Of a DNA stretch of 64,000 nucleotides, positions 27,122 to 36,310 are shown piece after piece. The stretch spans positions 124,001 to 188,000 of the forward strand of contig CAVVRP010000012.1 in assembly GCA_963750715.1 (NCBI GenBank), given 5' to 3'. A model generated the notes under the pieces. That model searched no databases and was not told the DNA's origin. It saw only the letters and a list, made by a program, of their open reading frames with translations. The translations under genes and the position numbers were made by a program. The DNA comes from JAGVSR01 sp963750715 (GTDB taxonomy: Bacteria > Pseudomonadota > Alphaproteobacteria > Rhizobiales > Hyphomicrobiaceae). The stretch's first letter is position 1; every line of letters starts with the position of its first letter.

Positions 27122-29689
27122 ATGACGAACACGGCGCCGTCTGTCGCGGCCATGAGCGATGTCGTTTTTCAGGCCTACCGGACAGCTGGTGGCGACAGCT
27201 ATGACGAGTTGCTCGATCCGTCCGGCGCCGTGCGGCCTCACTGGCGCGGATTTCTCTCAGCCCTTGGCGCGTTGCCGGAAGCAGAGCGCAATGCGCGCGC
27301 GGTCCGCCTTGATCAACGTGTGCGCGAAACGGGCATCGCCTACGACATCTTCTCCGATCCCAACACGTCGTCGCAACGCTGGCAGCTGGATCTTGCGCCG
27401 ATCATCATCTCGGCCGCGGAATGGCGATGTCTCGAAAGAGCCCTGATCCAGCGGGCACGCCTGTTCGACGCCGTGCTGAGCGACCTCTACGGCGAGCAGC
27501 GCCTGATGCGCGAAGGGACGCTGCCGCCCGAACTCGTCTTCTCGGACGCGAGTTTTCTAAGGCCCTGTCAGGGTATCCTGCCGCATGCCGGTGGGCTTCA
27601 GTTTTATGCCGCCGATCTGGCGCGTGGCGCCGATGGCCAGTGGCGGATCATCGACAGTCACACCGAGACGCTCGCTGGCTCAGGCTTCGCGCTTGCCAAC
27701 CGCGTTGTCCATACCCATGTCGCTGGCGATCTGTTCAAGCACTGCAACGCAACGCGTCTCGCGTCTTACTTCCAGAACTTACAGAGCGCGTTGACCGCCC
27801 ATAGCGGCCGCGATAATGCCCGCATCGCGCTCCTCACGCCTGGCCCCCATCACGAGGATTACTTCTCCCACGCCTACCTCGCGCGCTACCTTGGGTATCT
27901 GCTGGTCGAAGGCTCCGATCTAAGAACCAAGGGCAGTCAGGTCTATCTAAAGACGCTCGAAGGGCTGAAGGAGATCGACCTCTTTGTGCGCTGCGTCGAT
28001 GGTCGCTCGATCGACGCGCTGGAACTGGAGCCGACCGGCTTCGACGGACCGGCGGGACTGCTGCGTGTTAGCCGTAAGTCGCCCCGCTTGATCGTCAACG
28101 CGGTGGGGTCGGCTCTGGTCCAGAACCGTGGACTTGGCAGCTATCTGCCGCGGTTGGCCGAACTCCTGCTTGGCGAAGACCTGGCTCTGCCCGACGCTCC
28201 GCGCCTGTGGCTCGGCGATGCGGCGTCCCGCTCTCATGTGTTGGCCAACCTGGATGGGCTTGTCATTCGCAAGACGCAGGAAGGCACCGGAAGACCGGGT
28301 CAGGCAGCGCTGGGCCAGGATCCGCGTGCGCTTTCGTCCACCGATCGTGCCATTCTGAAGCGGGAAATCGAACTGCATGGCGCTCGACTGGTCGCGGAAG
28401 AAAAGATTGGCTTCAGCAACGCCCCTGTCTACACAACAAACGGCTTCGCCCCTAAGCCCTTCGCCGTCCGCTTTTTCGTGGCCCGCACGCTGACTGGATA
28501 TGAAGCGATGCCGGGCGGCCTCGCCATGACCGTCGATCCCCATCGCGCCGTGGCGCTCAGCGCGCCAGACGGGCAGACCCGCGACGTCTGGGTCGTGTCG
28601 GATGCCGAACTGGGTCCTCATGTCAGTCTGTGGCGGCCGACACTCGAGACCGCCCGCGTCGAGCGATCGCAACGGGTGATCCAGAGCCGCGTCGCCGATG
28701 ACCTGTTCTGGCTTGGCCGCTACAGCGAGCGGGCGGACTGGACGATGCGCGTTCTGCGGGGTGCGTTGCGCCGCGTCGAGGCAGATGGCGGCCCGGCCAC
28801 TGGTCGGCGCGCGGCCCGCAAGTGTCTGGAAGTTCTGCTCGCCAAGGACGTGGCGCCGCACCCCGTCGACCGGCACAGGCCGGGGGATGCCGAACTCGAA
28901 CGCCTGTGCATGCAACTCATCTCGAGCGGCAAGGGACACCGCACTCTCGAGCGCACATTCGAAGGTCTCTACAGGGTCGCGCATCTCGCCCGTGACCGCC
29001 TGTCCTTGGAAGCATGGCAGACGCTGTCCAAGTTCCGGCCGGGCGATACGTGGGCTGTCTCGCTGGCAACCGCCGCACCCGTGTCGGTGCTCGACTATCT
29101 GGAAGAAGGCCTCGCCTCGCTCGCAGCCTTCAACGGCCTCATGCACGAGAACATGACGCGCAATTTCGGCTGGTCGTTCCTGGATATGGGCCGGCGTCTG
29201 GAGCGCGCCTACAACCTGAGCGAAGCCATACACATACTGTTCATCCCCGTGCCGGAAGCCGAGGAAGAGGCGAGCAGCCTGCTGTTGCTGCTCGAGCTTG
29301 CCGACAGTTTCATCACCTACCGTTCGCGTTACCGGGTCGACCCGATGCTGGCGCTCGTTCTCGATTTGCTGCTCCTGGACGAAGCCAATCCGCGCAGTCT
29401 CTCGTTTCAGCTCGTCGCCCTGTCGCGGCACATGGAGGGACTACCAGATGCCCGGCGCGGAGTGAGCCTGTCAGAAGATCGCCGCCTTGCCCTGGCGCTT
29501 CTGACAGCGATACGGCTGGCCGACGTCGAAGCCATCGCTAAGGAAGCCAACGGAACGATTCTGGAGAAGCTGATGCTGGAGCAGATGCAGCTGCTGCCGG
29601 CATTGTCGAACGCCGTGTCGCGGCACTACTTCAACCTGACCGACGATGCTCCACATCGTGTCCATACGCGCATCGAGCCGAAGCAATGA
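27122..29689 (+). CDS. circularly permuted ATP-grasp / alpha-E fusion protein
   Basis: The 855-residue product starts at ATG 27122 and joins two proteins that are separate in many bacteria. Residues 1 to about 490 are a circularly permuted type 2 ATP-grasp (DUF404/DUF407): LLTPGPHHEDYFSHAYLARYLGY, EGSDLRTKGSQVYLKTLEGL, DLFVRCVDGRSIDALEL and the C-terminal LFVARTLTGYEAMPGGLAM-like block. The remainder is an alpha-E helical domain (DUF403): DDLFWLGRYSERADWTMRVLR, LSLEAWQTLSKF and FITYRSRYRVDPMLALVLDLLLLDEANPRS. ATP-grasp enzymes ligate amines to carboxylates; this group is predicted to build or tag a peptide of unknown sequence. The stop overlaps the next start (ATGA), so the two are translationally coupled. 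Confidence 0.92.
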   Translation: MTNTAPSVAAMSDVVFQAYRTAGGDSYDELLDPSGAVRPHWRGFLSALGALPEAERNARAVRLDQRVRETGIAYDIFSDPNTSSQRWQLDLAPIIISAAEWRCLERALIQRARLFDAVLSDLYGEQRLMREGTLPPELVFSDASFLRPCQGILPHAGGLQFYAADLARGADGQWRIIDSHTETLAGSGFALANRVVHTHVAGDLFKHCNATRLASYFQNLQSALTAHSGRDNARIALLTPGPHHEDYFSHAYLARYLGYLLVEGSDLRTKGSQVYLKTLEGLKEIDLFVRCVDGRSIDALELEPTGFDGPAGLLRVSRKSPRLIVNAVGSALVQNRGLGSYLPRLAELLLGEDLALPDAPRLWLGDAASRSHVLANLDGLVIRKTQEGTGRPGQAALGQDPRALSSTDRAILKREIELHGARLVAEEKIGFSNAPVYTTNGFAPKPFAVRFFVARTLTGYEAMPGGLAMTVDPHRAVALSAPDGQTRDVWVVSDAELGPHVSLWRPTLETARVERSQRVIQSRVADDLFWLGRYSERADWTMRVLRGALRRVEADGGPATGRRAARKCLEVLLAKDVAPHPVDRHRPGDAELERLCMQLISSGKGHRTLERTFEGLYRVAHLARDRLSLEAWQTLSKFRPGDTWAVSLATAAPVSVLDYLEEGLASLAAFNGLMHENMTRNFGWSFLDMGRRLERAYNLSEAIHILFIPVPEAEEEASSLLLLLELADSFITYRSRYRVDPMLALVLDLLLLDEANPRSLSFQLVALSRHMEGLPDARRGVSLSEDRRLALALLTAIRLADVEAIAKEANGTILEKLMLEQMQLLPALSNAVSRHYFNLTDDAPHRVHTRIEPKQ

Positions 29690-30561
29690 TGTTCGATGTC
29701 AGCCACAAGACGCATTACAGCTATTCCCTGCCGGTGGTGCAGTCCCAGCATCTGATCCACATGTCGCCGCGCAAGGTGGAGCGCCAGAGCGTTCGCAACC
29801 ACAGCCTTATCGTCGAGCCGGCGCCCGTCATGCGCTACGAGCGCATCGATGCGTTCGGCAATCCTGTCATGATCCTCAACATCGAAGTGCCGCATAGAGA
29901 GCTAGTGCTGCACGCTCGCAGTTCCGTCGAGACCGTGCAGGCGCCGCTTTTCGATCCGGCGGCGACCTTAGCATGGGACCGCATCGATGCCAGTCTTTCA
30001 ATACCCGGCCGCGGGCTCGATCTTGAAGTCATCCAGTTCCGCTGCGCCTCGCGCATCACTACGGCCAGCCTGGATATCTACGACTATGCGAGAGCCTCGT
30101 TCACGCCCGGCCGGCCGGTACTCGAGGCGGCCATCGAGCTCAACCGACGCATCTTCGATGACTTCACCTTCGATGCCACGGCGACCGACATATCGACGCC
30201 GATCCGCTTCGTGTTCGAGCAGAGACGCGGCGTTTGCCAGGACTTCGCACATCTGGCGCTCGCCTGTCTGCGGGCCGTGCGCGTCCCCGCGCGCTATGTC
30301 AGCGGGTACATCCTGACGCAACCGCCTCCGGGCGAGCCGAGAATGCAGGGCGCCGACGCATCACACGCGTGGATCTCGGTATGGTCGCCGGAAACGGGAT
30401 GGGTCGACCTTGACCCGACCAACGGCGTCATCGTCGCCGACGAGCACGTCACCATCGCCTTCGGTCGTGATTACGATGACGTCAGCCCGATCAGCGGCGT
30501 ACTTCTGGGCGGCGGAGAGCATACCGTCACCGTGGGTGTCGATGTCTTGCCCGTGGGCTGA
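29686..30561 (+). CDS. bacterial transglutaminase-like cysteine peptidase
   Basis: The 291-residue protein has the transglutaminase N-domain (VSHKTHYSYSLPVVQSQHLI) followed by a papain-like core with Cys184 (RGVCQDFAHLALACLR), His227 (SHAWISVW) and Asp243 (LDPTNG). It is the third gene of the operon, coupled to the ATP-grasp/alpha-E gene through a four-base overlap. Proteins of this kind are predicted to hydrolyse or transfer peptide amide bonds made by the partner enzymes. There is no signal peptide, so all operon products are probably cytoplasmic. Confidence 0.93.
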   Translation: MMFDVSHKTHYSYSLPVVQSQHLIHMSPRKVERQSVRNHSLIVEPAPVMRYERIDAFGNPVMILNIEVPHRELVLHARSSVETVQAPLFDPAATLAWDRIDASLSIPGRGLDLEVIQFRCASRITTASLDIYDYARASFTPGRPVLEAAIELNRRIFDDFTFDATATDISTPIRFVFEQRRGVCQDFAHLALACLRAVRVPARYVSGYILTQPPPGEPRMQGADASHAWISVWSPETGWVDLDPTNGVIVADEHVTIAFGRDYDDVSPISGVLLGGGEHTVTVGVDVLPVG

Positions 30562-30881
30562 TGTTCCATACTTAGTTAGGGTGCGGACCTGGATCGTGTG
30601 GAATTTGAAAGTGGCGGCATCTGCGGCTTAACGGTATCGCGATCGTACGGAGCGACGACTTCATTGCCCAAGTTCGCGCGACAATTGTCTATCTCGAAAC
30701 AAATCGGGAGGAGATCCGCGAGATGGACCTTGGCCTAGGAGCAGGCGGCGGGTTGCGGGCAGCGCGAAGGAGCCTCAGTCCACCGATCCAATAGACGCTC
30801 AATCCGAAGACGTTGACCGACCCGAAGGGATTGCCCAAGCCGCGCAAGCCGTGGCTTATTGTCAATTAGCCGTAGGCGGGA
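30562..30881. other. intergenic region with a possible short remnant
   Basis: Between the transglutaminase gene and the SH3-protein gene, one plus-strand frame (about 30630-30794) reads as protein-like text, IAIVRSDDFIAQVRATIVYL then NREEIREMDLGLG, and ends in TAG. It has no start codon or ribosome-binding site and no recognised family. It may be a fragment of a lost gene. Nothing else is evident. Confidence 0.3.
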
Positions 30882-31850
30882 TCAGCGTTGCGCAGCGCGT
30901 TCCGATCCTGCCTGGAAGTCCTCCGCGAGATAATACCGGTTCACCCATCCGGACGTTCGACGGTACTCGATGGGGCACCAGTAATTGCGGCACGCCCCGA
31001 CGATGCGAACGCCGCGTCCGTTTGGAGAAATGGTGCCGACCGGATCGTTGTATTCCGATGGTCCGTTACGCACGTTGAGCACGTCGCCACGTTCGACGCC
31101 GACGACCCTGAACAGCTCGGGTCCGCTCGGTGGCGCTGCCTTCGGCGCCTCAATCGCAATGTCGGGCGCGGGGGCCTTACGCGGTTTTCCCACGCTGACG
31201 GTCTTCGATCGAGATTGAGCGCTGGTCTGGGAAGCCGGTTTCTGCTTCGGCAAAGGAACCGCGTCGTCTGCCTGTGCCAGCGGGGGCGTCACGATGCTCC
31301 TTTCTTGAACCGGCATCGGCAGGGTCGGAATGACCGACGCCGTCGCAAACATAGGCAATGGTAACGGCTTTCGGGCGATCTCTGGCCCTTGTGCAAGTGC
31401 GGGCGCTGGGACTGTTGGAGCTTGCAAAGGCAGCGGGGTAACCGCGGCGGCGACCTTCGTCGTGTGCTCGCGGCCGATCAGGGTCGCGGTACCGGTTTCA
31501 CCGTTTTCTTCTCGCCAGAACATTTTGTCGCCGTCGACCTGCACCTTGAGGCAGCGTTGTTCGGCGTCGAACCAACGGAACCACTTGACGCACAGGTGAT
31601 CCTCAGTGGCCCACCAGCGCCCCCGGTCGCGGACCGCTCCGAGGTAGGGAGCCAAGGCGCGGGACTCGCCCGAGACAAGCCCGTCGCTCGTGAAGCGTAC
31701 CGGGATCGTTGTGCCAAGTGGCGTGTCGAGTTCGATGAGGGAGCCCTGGAATGTCAGCTTGATGGCGTCGCCCATTAGATGCGCGGGCTCGTCGGCGAAC
31801 GCCGCCGCAGAGGCGGTAACGCAACCAATGAGCACAAGTGGCAAACGCAT
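30882..31850 (-). CDS. secreted SH3b-domain protein
   Basis: The product is 322 residues from ATG 31850, which lies about ten bases after GGAG; nearby upstream in-frame starts are poorly spaced. A signal peptide (MRLPLVLIGCVTASAAAFA) precedes a domain that reads like a sugar- or protein-binding beta module (KFTSDG-type GLVSGESRALAPYLG, WWATEDHLCVKWFRWFDAEQRCL), then a long Pro/Ala-rich linker, then a C-terminal SH3b domain (LNVRNGPSEYNDPVGTISPN, WCPIEYRRTSGWVNRYYL). SH3b domains bind peptidoglycan or peptides, so a periplasmic envelope role is likely. Exact function is unknown. It is divergent from the amino-acid binding protein gene. Confidence 0.8.
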   Translation of the reverse strand: MRLPLVLIGCVTASAAAFADEPAHLMGDAIKLTFQGSLIELDTPLGTTIPVRFTSDGLVSGESRALAPYLGAVRDRGRWWATEDHLCVKWFRWFDAEQRCLKVQVDGDKMFWREENGETGTATLIGREHTTKVAAAVTPLPLQAPTVPAPALAQGPEIARKPLPLPMFATASVIPTLPMPVQERSIVTPPLAQADDAVPLPKQKPASQTSAQSRSKTVSVGKPRKAPAPDIAIEAPKAAPPSGPELFRVVGVERGDVLNVRNGPSEYNDPVGTISPNGRGVRIVGACRNYWCPIEYRRTSGWVNRYYLAEDFQAGSERAAQR

Positions 31851-32109
31851 CAAACACATACTCCAGTCAGCCACTTAGCTTATCCCGGATAGGACCGACC
31901 GCATCAGTCAACATCAGTGTGGCAGGAAGACGGACAATGCTCGTCGGACTCTAAACTACGCCATGTAACGGCCGACTTGTCCGGGTCACTGCCAACTTTC
32001 TGTCAGTAGGTTGCAGCCGGCGATTGTAAAAACATCGCCGGATATGCCTTTATGCTCCTCAACATTTTAGAAATGATTGCGACCCGGTTCGGGACGGGAG
32101 GGGGATTTG

Positions 32110-33399
32110 ATGTATTCGGCCTTCAAGGCATCGTGTGTGACGCTCGCGTTTGCGATCGGTATGGCGGCCACTCCGGTTCTGGCGCAGTACCGGCTGTGCG
32201 CCTTCAGGGACGGACCGCAGGGCCCGTGCACCTGCGAAGCGGCGTCCAGCAAACCCGGCGAGTACGTGCCGGCTGAAAAGAAATGGTGCCGGAAATCTCA
32301 GCCGAAGCCCGATGCGAGTACCGCGGCAGCCAAGCCAGCTCTGGCGAGCGATGCCGCGGCCGCGTCGACCCAGGCGGCGGCGACCCCTGCTGGCTCCACA
32401 TCGGCGCAACAATCCATGTACCCGGTTGAGACAGGCGCTTTGCCCGAGGCGGTCGCACCATCACCACGCCTCGCCGAGATCCGCAGCCGGGGGAAACTGA
32501 ATTGCGGCGTCAATCCCAACCTGCTTGGCTTTTCGATGCTCAACTCGTCCGGGCAGTGGGCCGGTCTTGACGCGGACTTCTGCCGAGCAGTCGCGGCTGC
32601 CGTCTTCGGGGACGCCGGCAAGGTCGAATTCGTGCCGCTGCAGACCAACGAGCGCTTCGATGCGCTGAAATCGGGCAAGATCGACCTGTTGTCCCGCAAT
32701 ACGACATGGACGATGGAGCGCGACGTCACGCTGGGGCTCGAGTTCGCCGGTGTTCTTTACTTCGACGGGCAAGGCTTCCTGACGAGCGACGAGCGCGGGC
32801 TCGTCTCGGCCCAGCAGCTTGCCGGCGGCAAGGTGTGCGTCGAAGCTGGCACCACCTCGGCGGCCAACATGGAGTACTACTTCAAGTCGCATGGGATAGC
32901 GGTCGAGACGCAGTCGTATCCGAGCCGCGCGGAGTTGCTCGCGGCCTACCAGTCGGGCGCGTGCGACGCCTATTCGGGCGACCGGTCTTCGCTCTATGCG
33001 GACAGGGCTGGATTTTCCGAACCGTCAAAGCATGCCGTGCTGCCGGAAGTGATCTCCAAGGAACCGCTGGGTCCTGCCGTGCTGCAGGGTGATCGTGGCT
33101 GGGCGGAGATTGTTCGTTGGACACTCGCCGGCCTCGTCAACGCAGAAGAAGTCGGCCTCGGTAAGACAGCCTCTGACGCACAGTCGGCCGATGTCCAGCG
33201 CCTGATCGATGGAGCCGGCGCCAGTGGCGAGAAGCTCGGGCTGCAGAAGACGTGGCTGCGCGATGCGGTATCGGCGGTCGGCAACTACGGCGAAATGTTT
33301 GACGCCAACGTCGGCAAGGACAGCCCGCTCGGGATGGAACGGGGGATCAATGCACTCTGGAAGCGCGGCGGCATCCTCTACGCGCCCCCCATGTGGTGA
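32110..33399 (+). CDS. amino-acid ABC transporter substrate-binding protein (AapJ/BztA-like) with Cys-rich N-terminal extension
   Basis: The 429-residue protein begins at ATG 32110 after GGGAGGGGG. A signal peptide ending VLAQ is followed by a short Cys-rich segment (YRLCAFRDGPQGPCTCEA...KKWCRK) and a low-complexity Ala/Ser/Thr linker to about residue 110. The rest is a family 3 binding protein: LAEIRSRGKLNCGVNPNLLGFSM, GLDADFCRAVAAAVFGD, RNTTWTMERDVTLGLEF and YSGDRSSLYA match the AapJ general L-amino-acid receptor. No permease or ATPase genes are adjacent. The Cys-rich head is not part of normal AapJ proteins and may tether it in the periplasm. An L,D-transpeptidase gene follows after 45 bases. 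Confidence 0.87.
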   Translation: MYSAFKASCVTLAFAIGMAATPVLAQYRLCAFRDGPQGPCTCEAASSKPGEYVPAEKKWCRKSQPKPDASTAAAKPALASDAAAASTQAAATPAGSTSAQQSMYPVETGALPEAVAPSPRLAEIRSRGKLNCGVNPNLLGFSMLNSSGQWAGLDADFCRAVAAAVFGDAGKVEFVPLQTNERFDALKSGKIDLLSRNTTWTMERDVTLGLEFAGVLYFDGQGFLTSDERGLVSAQQLAGGKVCVEAGTTSAANMEYYFKSHGIAVETQSYPSRAELLAAYQSGACDAYSGDRSSLYADRAGFSEPSKHAVLPEVISKEPLGPAVLQGDRGWAEIVRWTLAGLVNAEEVGLGKTASDAQSADVQRLIDGAGASGEKLGLQKTWLRDAVSAVGNYGEMFDANVGKDSPLGMERGINALWKRGGILYAPPMW

Positions 33400-33444
33400 A
33401 ACGTGCCGTCTTATCGATCCCCCCAATTTTCCTCCGGGTATGCC

Positions 33445-34692
33445 ATGTCGCGACAACTTTCCCGTAGAGCCGTCACGAAGCTCGGAATTGTCTTTGGCGC
33501 AATAGCGCTCGCTCAAGCCGCCGCGATCGTGCCGCCGGCTTTCGCCCGCGAGCGTCTGGCTCCGCCTGAACCAAGCCCCCAGGCCTGGGTCAGCCCGCAA
33601 GCCGATGCGGACTTGATGCGTGCGATTGAGTTCTACAAGAAGGTCGCAGCGGCCGGCCCCATAACGCCGCTCCCCAACCGCATAACGCTGCGCCCGGGAG
33701 ATAGCGACGCCAATGTCGAACTGTTACGCCGCAGACTCGAAGCCACCGGCGACGCAAGGCGCGGTTCAACAGATCCCTACATGTTCGACAGCGAGCTGGA
33801 GGCGGCTGTCAAACGCTACCAGTCCCGCAATGGCGTCGAGCCGACGGGGATCGTGTACGGCATCACGCAACGGCTGCTGAATGTCCCGATCGAGACGCGC
33901 ATCAGGCAGCTTGAACTCAATCTTGCGCGCATGCGCGAGATAGCGCCGAAGCTGGCCGCGACACCGAAGTATATCGTGATGAACGCCGCAAGCTTCGAGC
34001 TCCAGGGCATCCGCAACGGCCAGGTGGAGATCACCAGCCGCACGATCGCGGGCAAGCGCGCAACGCCGACGCCGATCGTCCAAGCCTCCGTGCAGAACAT
34101 CAACACGCTGCCTTACTGGCACGTGCCGGGCACCATCGCCACGGCCGCTCTCATCCCCGCCGTTCGCAAAGACCCGGCATATCTCTTCAAGGAAAGGATA
34201 CGCGTGTTCTCGGCCTTCGGCGGCGAGGAGATCGATCCGGCGACCGTCAACTGGTTTGGACCCGAGGCCGAGCGCTACGTTTTCCGCCAGGATCCAGGCC
34301 CACAGAATGCGCTGGGTGTCATGCGCTTCGATATGCCCAACAAGCACATCGTCTACATGCATGATACGCCGATGAAAGCCCTGTTCATGGACTATGAGCG
34401 TGCGTTCAGTTCGGGCTGTGTGCGCATGCAGAATTTCTACAACGTTGCTGCGTGGGTCCTCGACGGCCAGCAAGGGTGGAACGGAGAGCGGCTCGCGCAA
34501 GAGGTCGCCGCTGGTGCGCAGACGACGATCAAGGTTGCCAAGCCGGTGCCGGTGTTCTTCATTTATCTGACAGCATGGGTCGATCGTGGCGTCGTGAATT
34601 TCCGCAACGATCTCTACAATCGCGACGTCAACGCCTTTGATAGTGGCGAGGATGCCTCATCCCGCAGCTTCACGACTTCGATCGCGCCGTGA
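33445..34692 (+). CDS. L,D-transpeptidase with peptidoglycan-binding domain (YcbB type)
   Basis: The 415-residue product, counted from ATG 33445, has a signal sequence with an SRRAVTKLG start that may be Tat-dependent. Residues 80-140 form a PG_binding_1 domain (LRPGDSDANVELLRRRLEATGD ... VKRYQSRNGVEPTGIV). The YkuD catalytic domain contains YMHDTP with His306 and SSGCVRM with the nucleophile Cys325. It should make 3-3 crosslinks in peptidoglycan or attach proteins to it in the periplasm. The start is uncertain: ATG 33403 would add 14 residues. A tRNA-Arg gene begins 17 bases after the stop. Confidence 0.92.
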   Translation: MSRQLSRRAVTKLGIVFGAIALAQAAAIVPPAFARERLAPPEPSPQAWVSPQADADLMRAIEFYKKVAAAGPITPLPNRITLRPGDSDANVELLRRRLEATGDARRGSTDPYMFDSELEAAVKRYQSRNGVEPTGIVYGITQRLLNVPIETRIRQLELNLARMREIAPKLAATPKYIVMNAASFELQGIRNGQVEITSRTIAGKRATPTPIVQASVQNINTLPYWHVPGTIATAALIPAVRKDPAYLFKERIRVFSAFGGEEIDPATVNWFGPEAERYVFRQDPGPQNALGVMRFDMPNKHIVYMHDTPMKALFMDYERAFSSGCVRMQNFYNVAAWVLDGQQGWNGERLAQEVAAGAQTTIKVAKPVPVFFIYLTAWVDRGVVNFRNDLYNRDVNAFDSGEDASSRSFTTSIAP

Positions 34693-34709
34693 TAGGTATG
34701 ATCGGTAAC

Positions 34710-34786
34710 GGCTCCGTAGCTCAGCTGGATAGAGCATCTGCCTTCGAAGCAGAGGGTCGCAGGTTCGAATCCTGTCGGGGTCGCCA
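34710..34786 (+). tRNA. tRNA-Arg (anticodon TCG)
   Basis: A 77-base tRNA with acceptor GGCTCCG, D-arm GCTCAGCTGGATAGAGC, anticodon stem TCTGC-loop CTTCGAA-GCAGA (anticodon TCG, reading CGA), T-arm GCAGGTTCGAATCCTGT and an encoded 3' CCA. The acceptor stem closes with G-C and G-T pairs against CGGGGTC. The same 3' half, decayed, recurs at 37920-37967, so this gene was probably the attachment site of an integrated element. Confidence 0.95.
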
Positions 34787-35171
34787 AGTAATTTCAATGA
34801 GTTTCGCCAGTTTAGAATTCTCATTATGAGGTTATGCTGCCCGTTCCTTAAAATATCCGCTTGTTGGGCTAGACGCGACGCGCGGACGTCGCCGACAGGG
34901 CCGAGTCTGACCAACGGCGGACATCCGCGTCCGAGGTGGGGCCTTTGCTCATAAGTCGAGATAAGCGAGCGAGCAGCCACCCATTGGAAGGTGGTTGGGC
35001 CGGGGGCTCGCGAAGCCATTCTCTCGCCCCGACTCTTGCCGTACGAATGGCCGACGAAGCACTATTGCGGGCTTGCGATCACATGCTGTTCCATCGCGCA
35101 CCTCGGATGGCGGTCATGCAGGTTACCGCGATAAATCGGGCTTAGAGGATAGAGTGTCTCAAATAACGCAC
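34787..35171. other. intergenic region after the tRNA
   Basis: This 385-base stretch has no recognisable gene. An open frame runs in phase with the following gene from 34995, but its composition is unlike protein and a signal peptide starts only at ATG 35172. It probably contains the left junction of the relic element. Confidence 0.4.
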
Positions 35172-36284
35172 ATGGATAGAGTCCGGAGGACGGTGCTCGC
35201 ATCGGTGACGAGCCTTTTGTTATTGCCCTATGGTGATGGTCTAACGCAGCAATCGACAAAAATCGCCCGTGAATCCCCAACGGCTGCAGACAAAATCGCC
35301 GATGTCTTTAGCAAAGTCGGCGATCAAATCTACGAGGATTGCATATTCGAACTATCGCAAGAACAGATTGAAGTTCAGTACGCACTCATACAAGCATACA
35401 TAGAACAGGGGGCAAGCAGTTCCGTTGCTAGGCGGCTCGCCGCAACACAAATCCAATCCCCCAAATTGTCGGATAAATGCGAACAGATCAGACGTTCGCC
35501 AGAAGCTCCTTCCTCAAGCTGGGACACAACACTCTCGGTCCCGAAACCGCCGGCCATCCAAGTCGCGCCCAAACTGCCACTTGAACATCCGGCGCCGGCG
35601 GTCGCTCTCACAGGCAAGAAGGGTTTACCCCAGTGGGACTGTTCCCCAGGCGTCGACTACGTGGCGATTTACCTCAATGGTTATGAAAGAAAGCTGACCG
35701 GCGGCGAAATCTGCAATCCATACGAAGATGTCGTTCGCGAGGTTCCCCAATCCTTGCGAAGCTTCCGCCTTGGCTACACGATAGGAACGGGCCGCCTTTT
35801 TGTTGTTGCCGACGATCCGCAAGTCAGTGGCCAGACGATCGCCTGGGCGATTTCCGGCAGAGACGTGTGCAGGAACAATCCCGATCCTGATTGCCTTGCT
35901 GCAAGAGCCCTTGGTCCCTTGCCTCCAGGTGAATACTCATTCACGGCTGATAAGGAACTACGGATCAGTTGGGGACCGAAAACGAAACGGAACGTTGCGG
36001 GCATCTATCTCACAAGGTTGTGGAACAAAGACCGGTTCAGTTCTCAGCAAGCCGCTGCCATCTTGGCGCGAAGGAATATCGCCATTCATGTGCGATTGAA
36101 GGGCGAAATGTCGGAGGCCTGCATTGCATTGGAGCCCAAAGGTTGGGCTTATGTCGCTTCGTTGATTAAAGAAACGCGCGCCACCGGCCTCAACGTTTAT
36201 ATCGATGAGCCCCATCCGCAAATCGCCGAAAAACCCCCGGTCGTTGTTGCCTCCTCATTTTCTCTCACTTCCCTGTTCAAGTAA
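35172..36284 (+). CDS. secreted protein with L,D-transpeptidase-like (DUF2778/Tlde1-like) C-terminus
   Basis: The 370-residue product starts at ATG 35172 with a hydrophobic segment (VLASVTSLLLLPYGDG). The first 170 residues are helical and Pro-rich and unfamiliar. The C-terminal half has GPLPPGEYSFTADKELRISWG, then NIAIHVRLKGEMSEACIALEPKGWAYV. The H-x-x-L-x-G-x-M-S-E-x-C-I pattern resembles the catalytic His and Cys block of DUF2778/YkuD-type L,D-transpeptidases (compare HPKG..SEGCITL). It may therefore act on peptidoglycan in the periplasm, either as a housekeeping enzyme or as a toxin. This is a motif-level inference. Codon use is lower in GC than its neighbours, in keeping with acquisition. 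Confidence 0.6.
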   Translation: MDRVRRTVLASVTSLLLLPYGDGLTQQSTKIARESPTAADKIADVFSKVGDQIYEDCIFELSQEQIEVQYALIQAYIEQGASSSVARRLAATQIQSPKLSDKCEQIRRSPEAPSSSWDTTLSVPKPPAIQVAPKLPLEHPAPAVALTGKKGLPQWDCSPGVDYVAIYLNGYERKLTGGEICNPYEDVVREVPQSLRSFRLGYTIGTGRLFVVADDPQVSGQTIAWAISGRDVCRNNPDPDCLAARALGPLPPGEYSFTADKELRISWGPKTKRNVAGIYLTRLWNKDRFSSQQAAAILARRNIAIHVRLKGEMSEACIALEPKGWAYVASLIKETRATGLNVYIDEPHPQIAEKPPVVVASSFSLTSLFK

Positions 36285-36310
36285 TTGCGTTCACATAATT
36301 CCTCAGGAGG

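Noticed and set aside
27947..29431. Minus-strand ORF of 494 codons opposite the ATP-grasp/alpha-E gene
   Set aside because: Antisense to conserved motifs and of biased, low-complexity composition.
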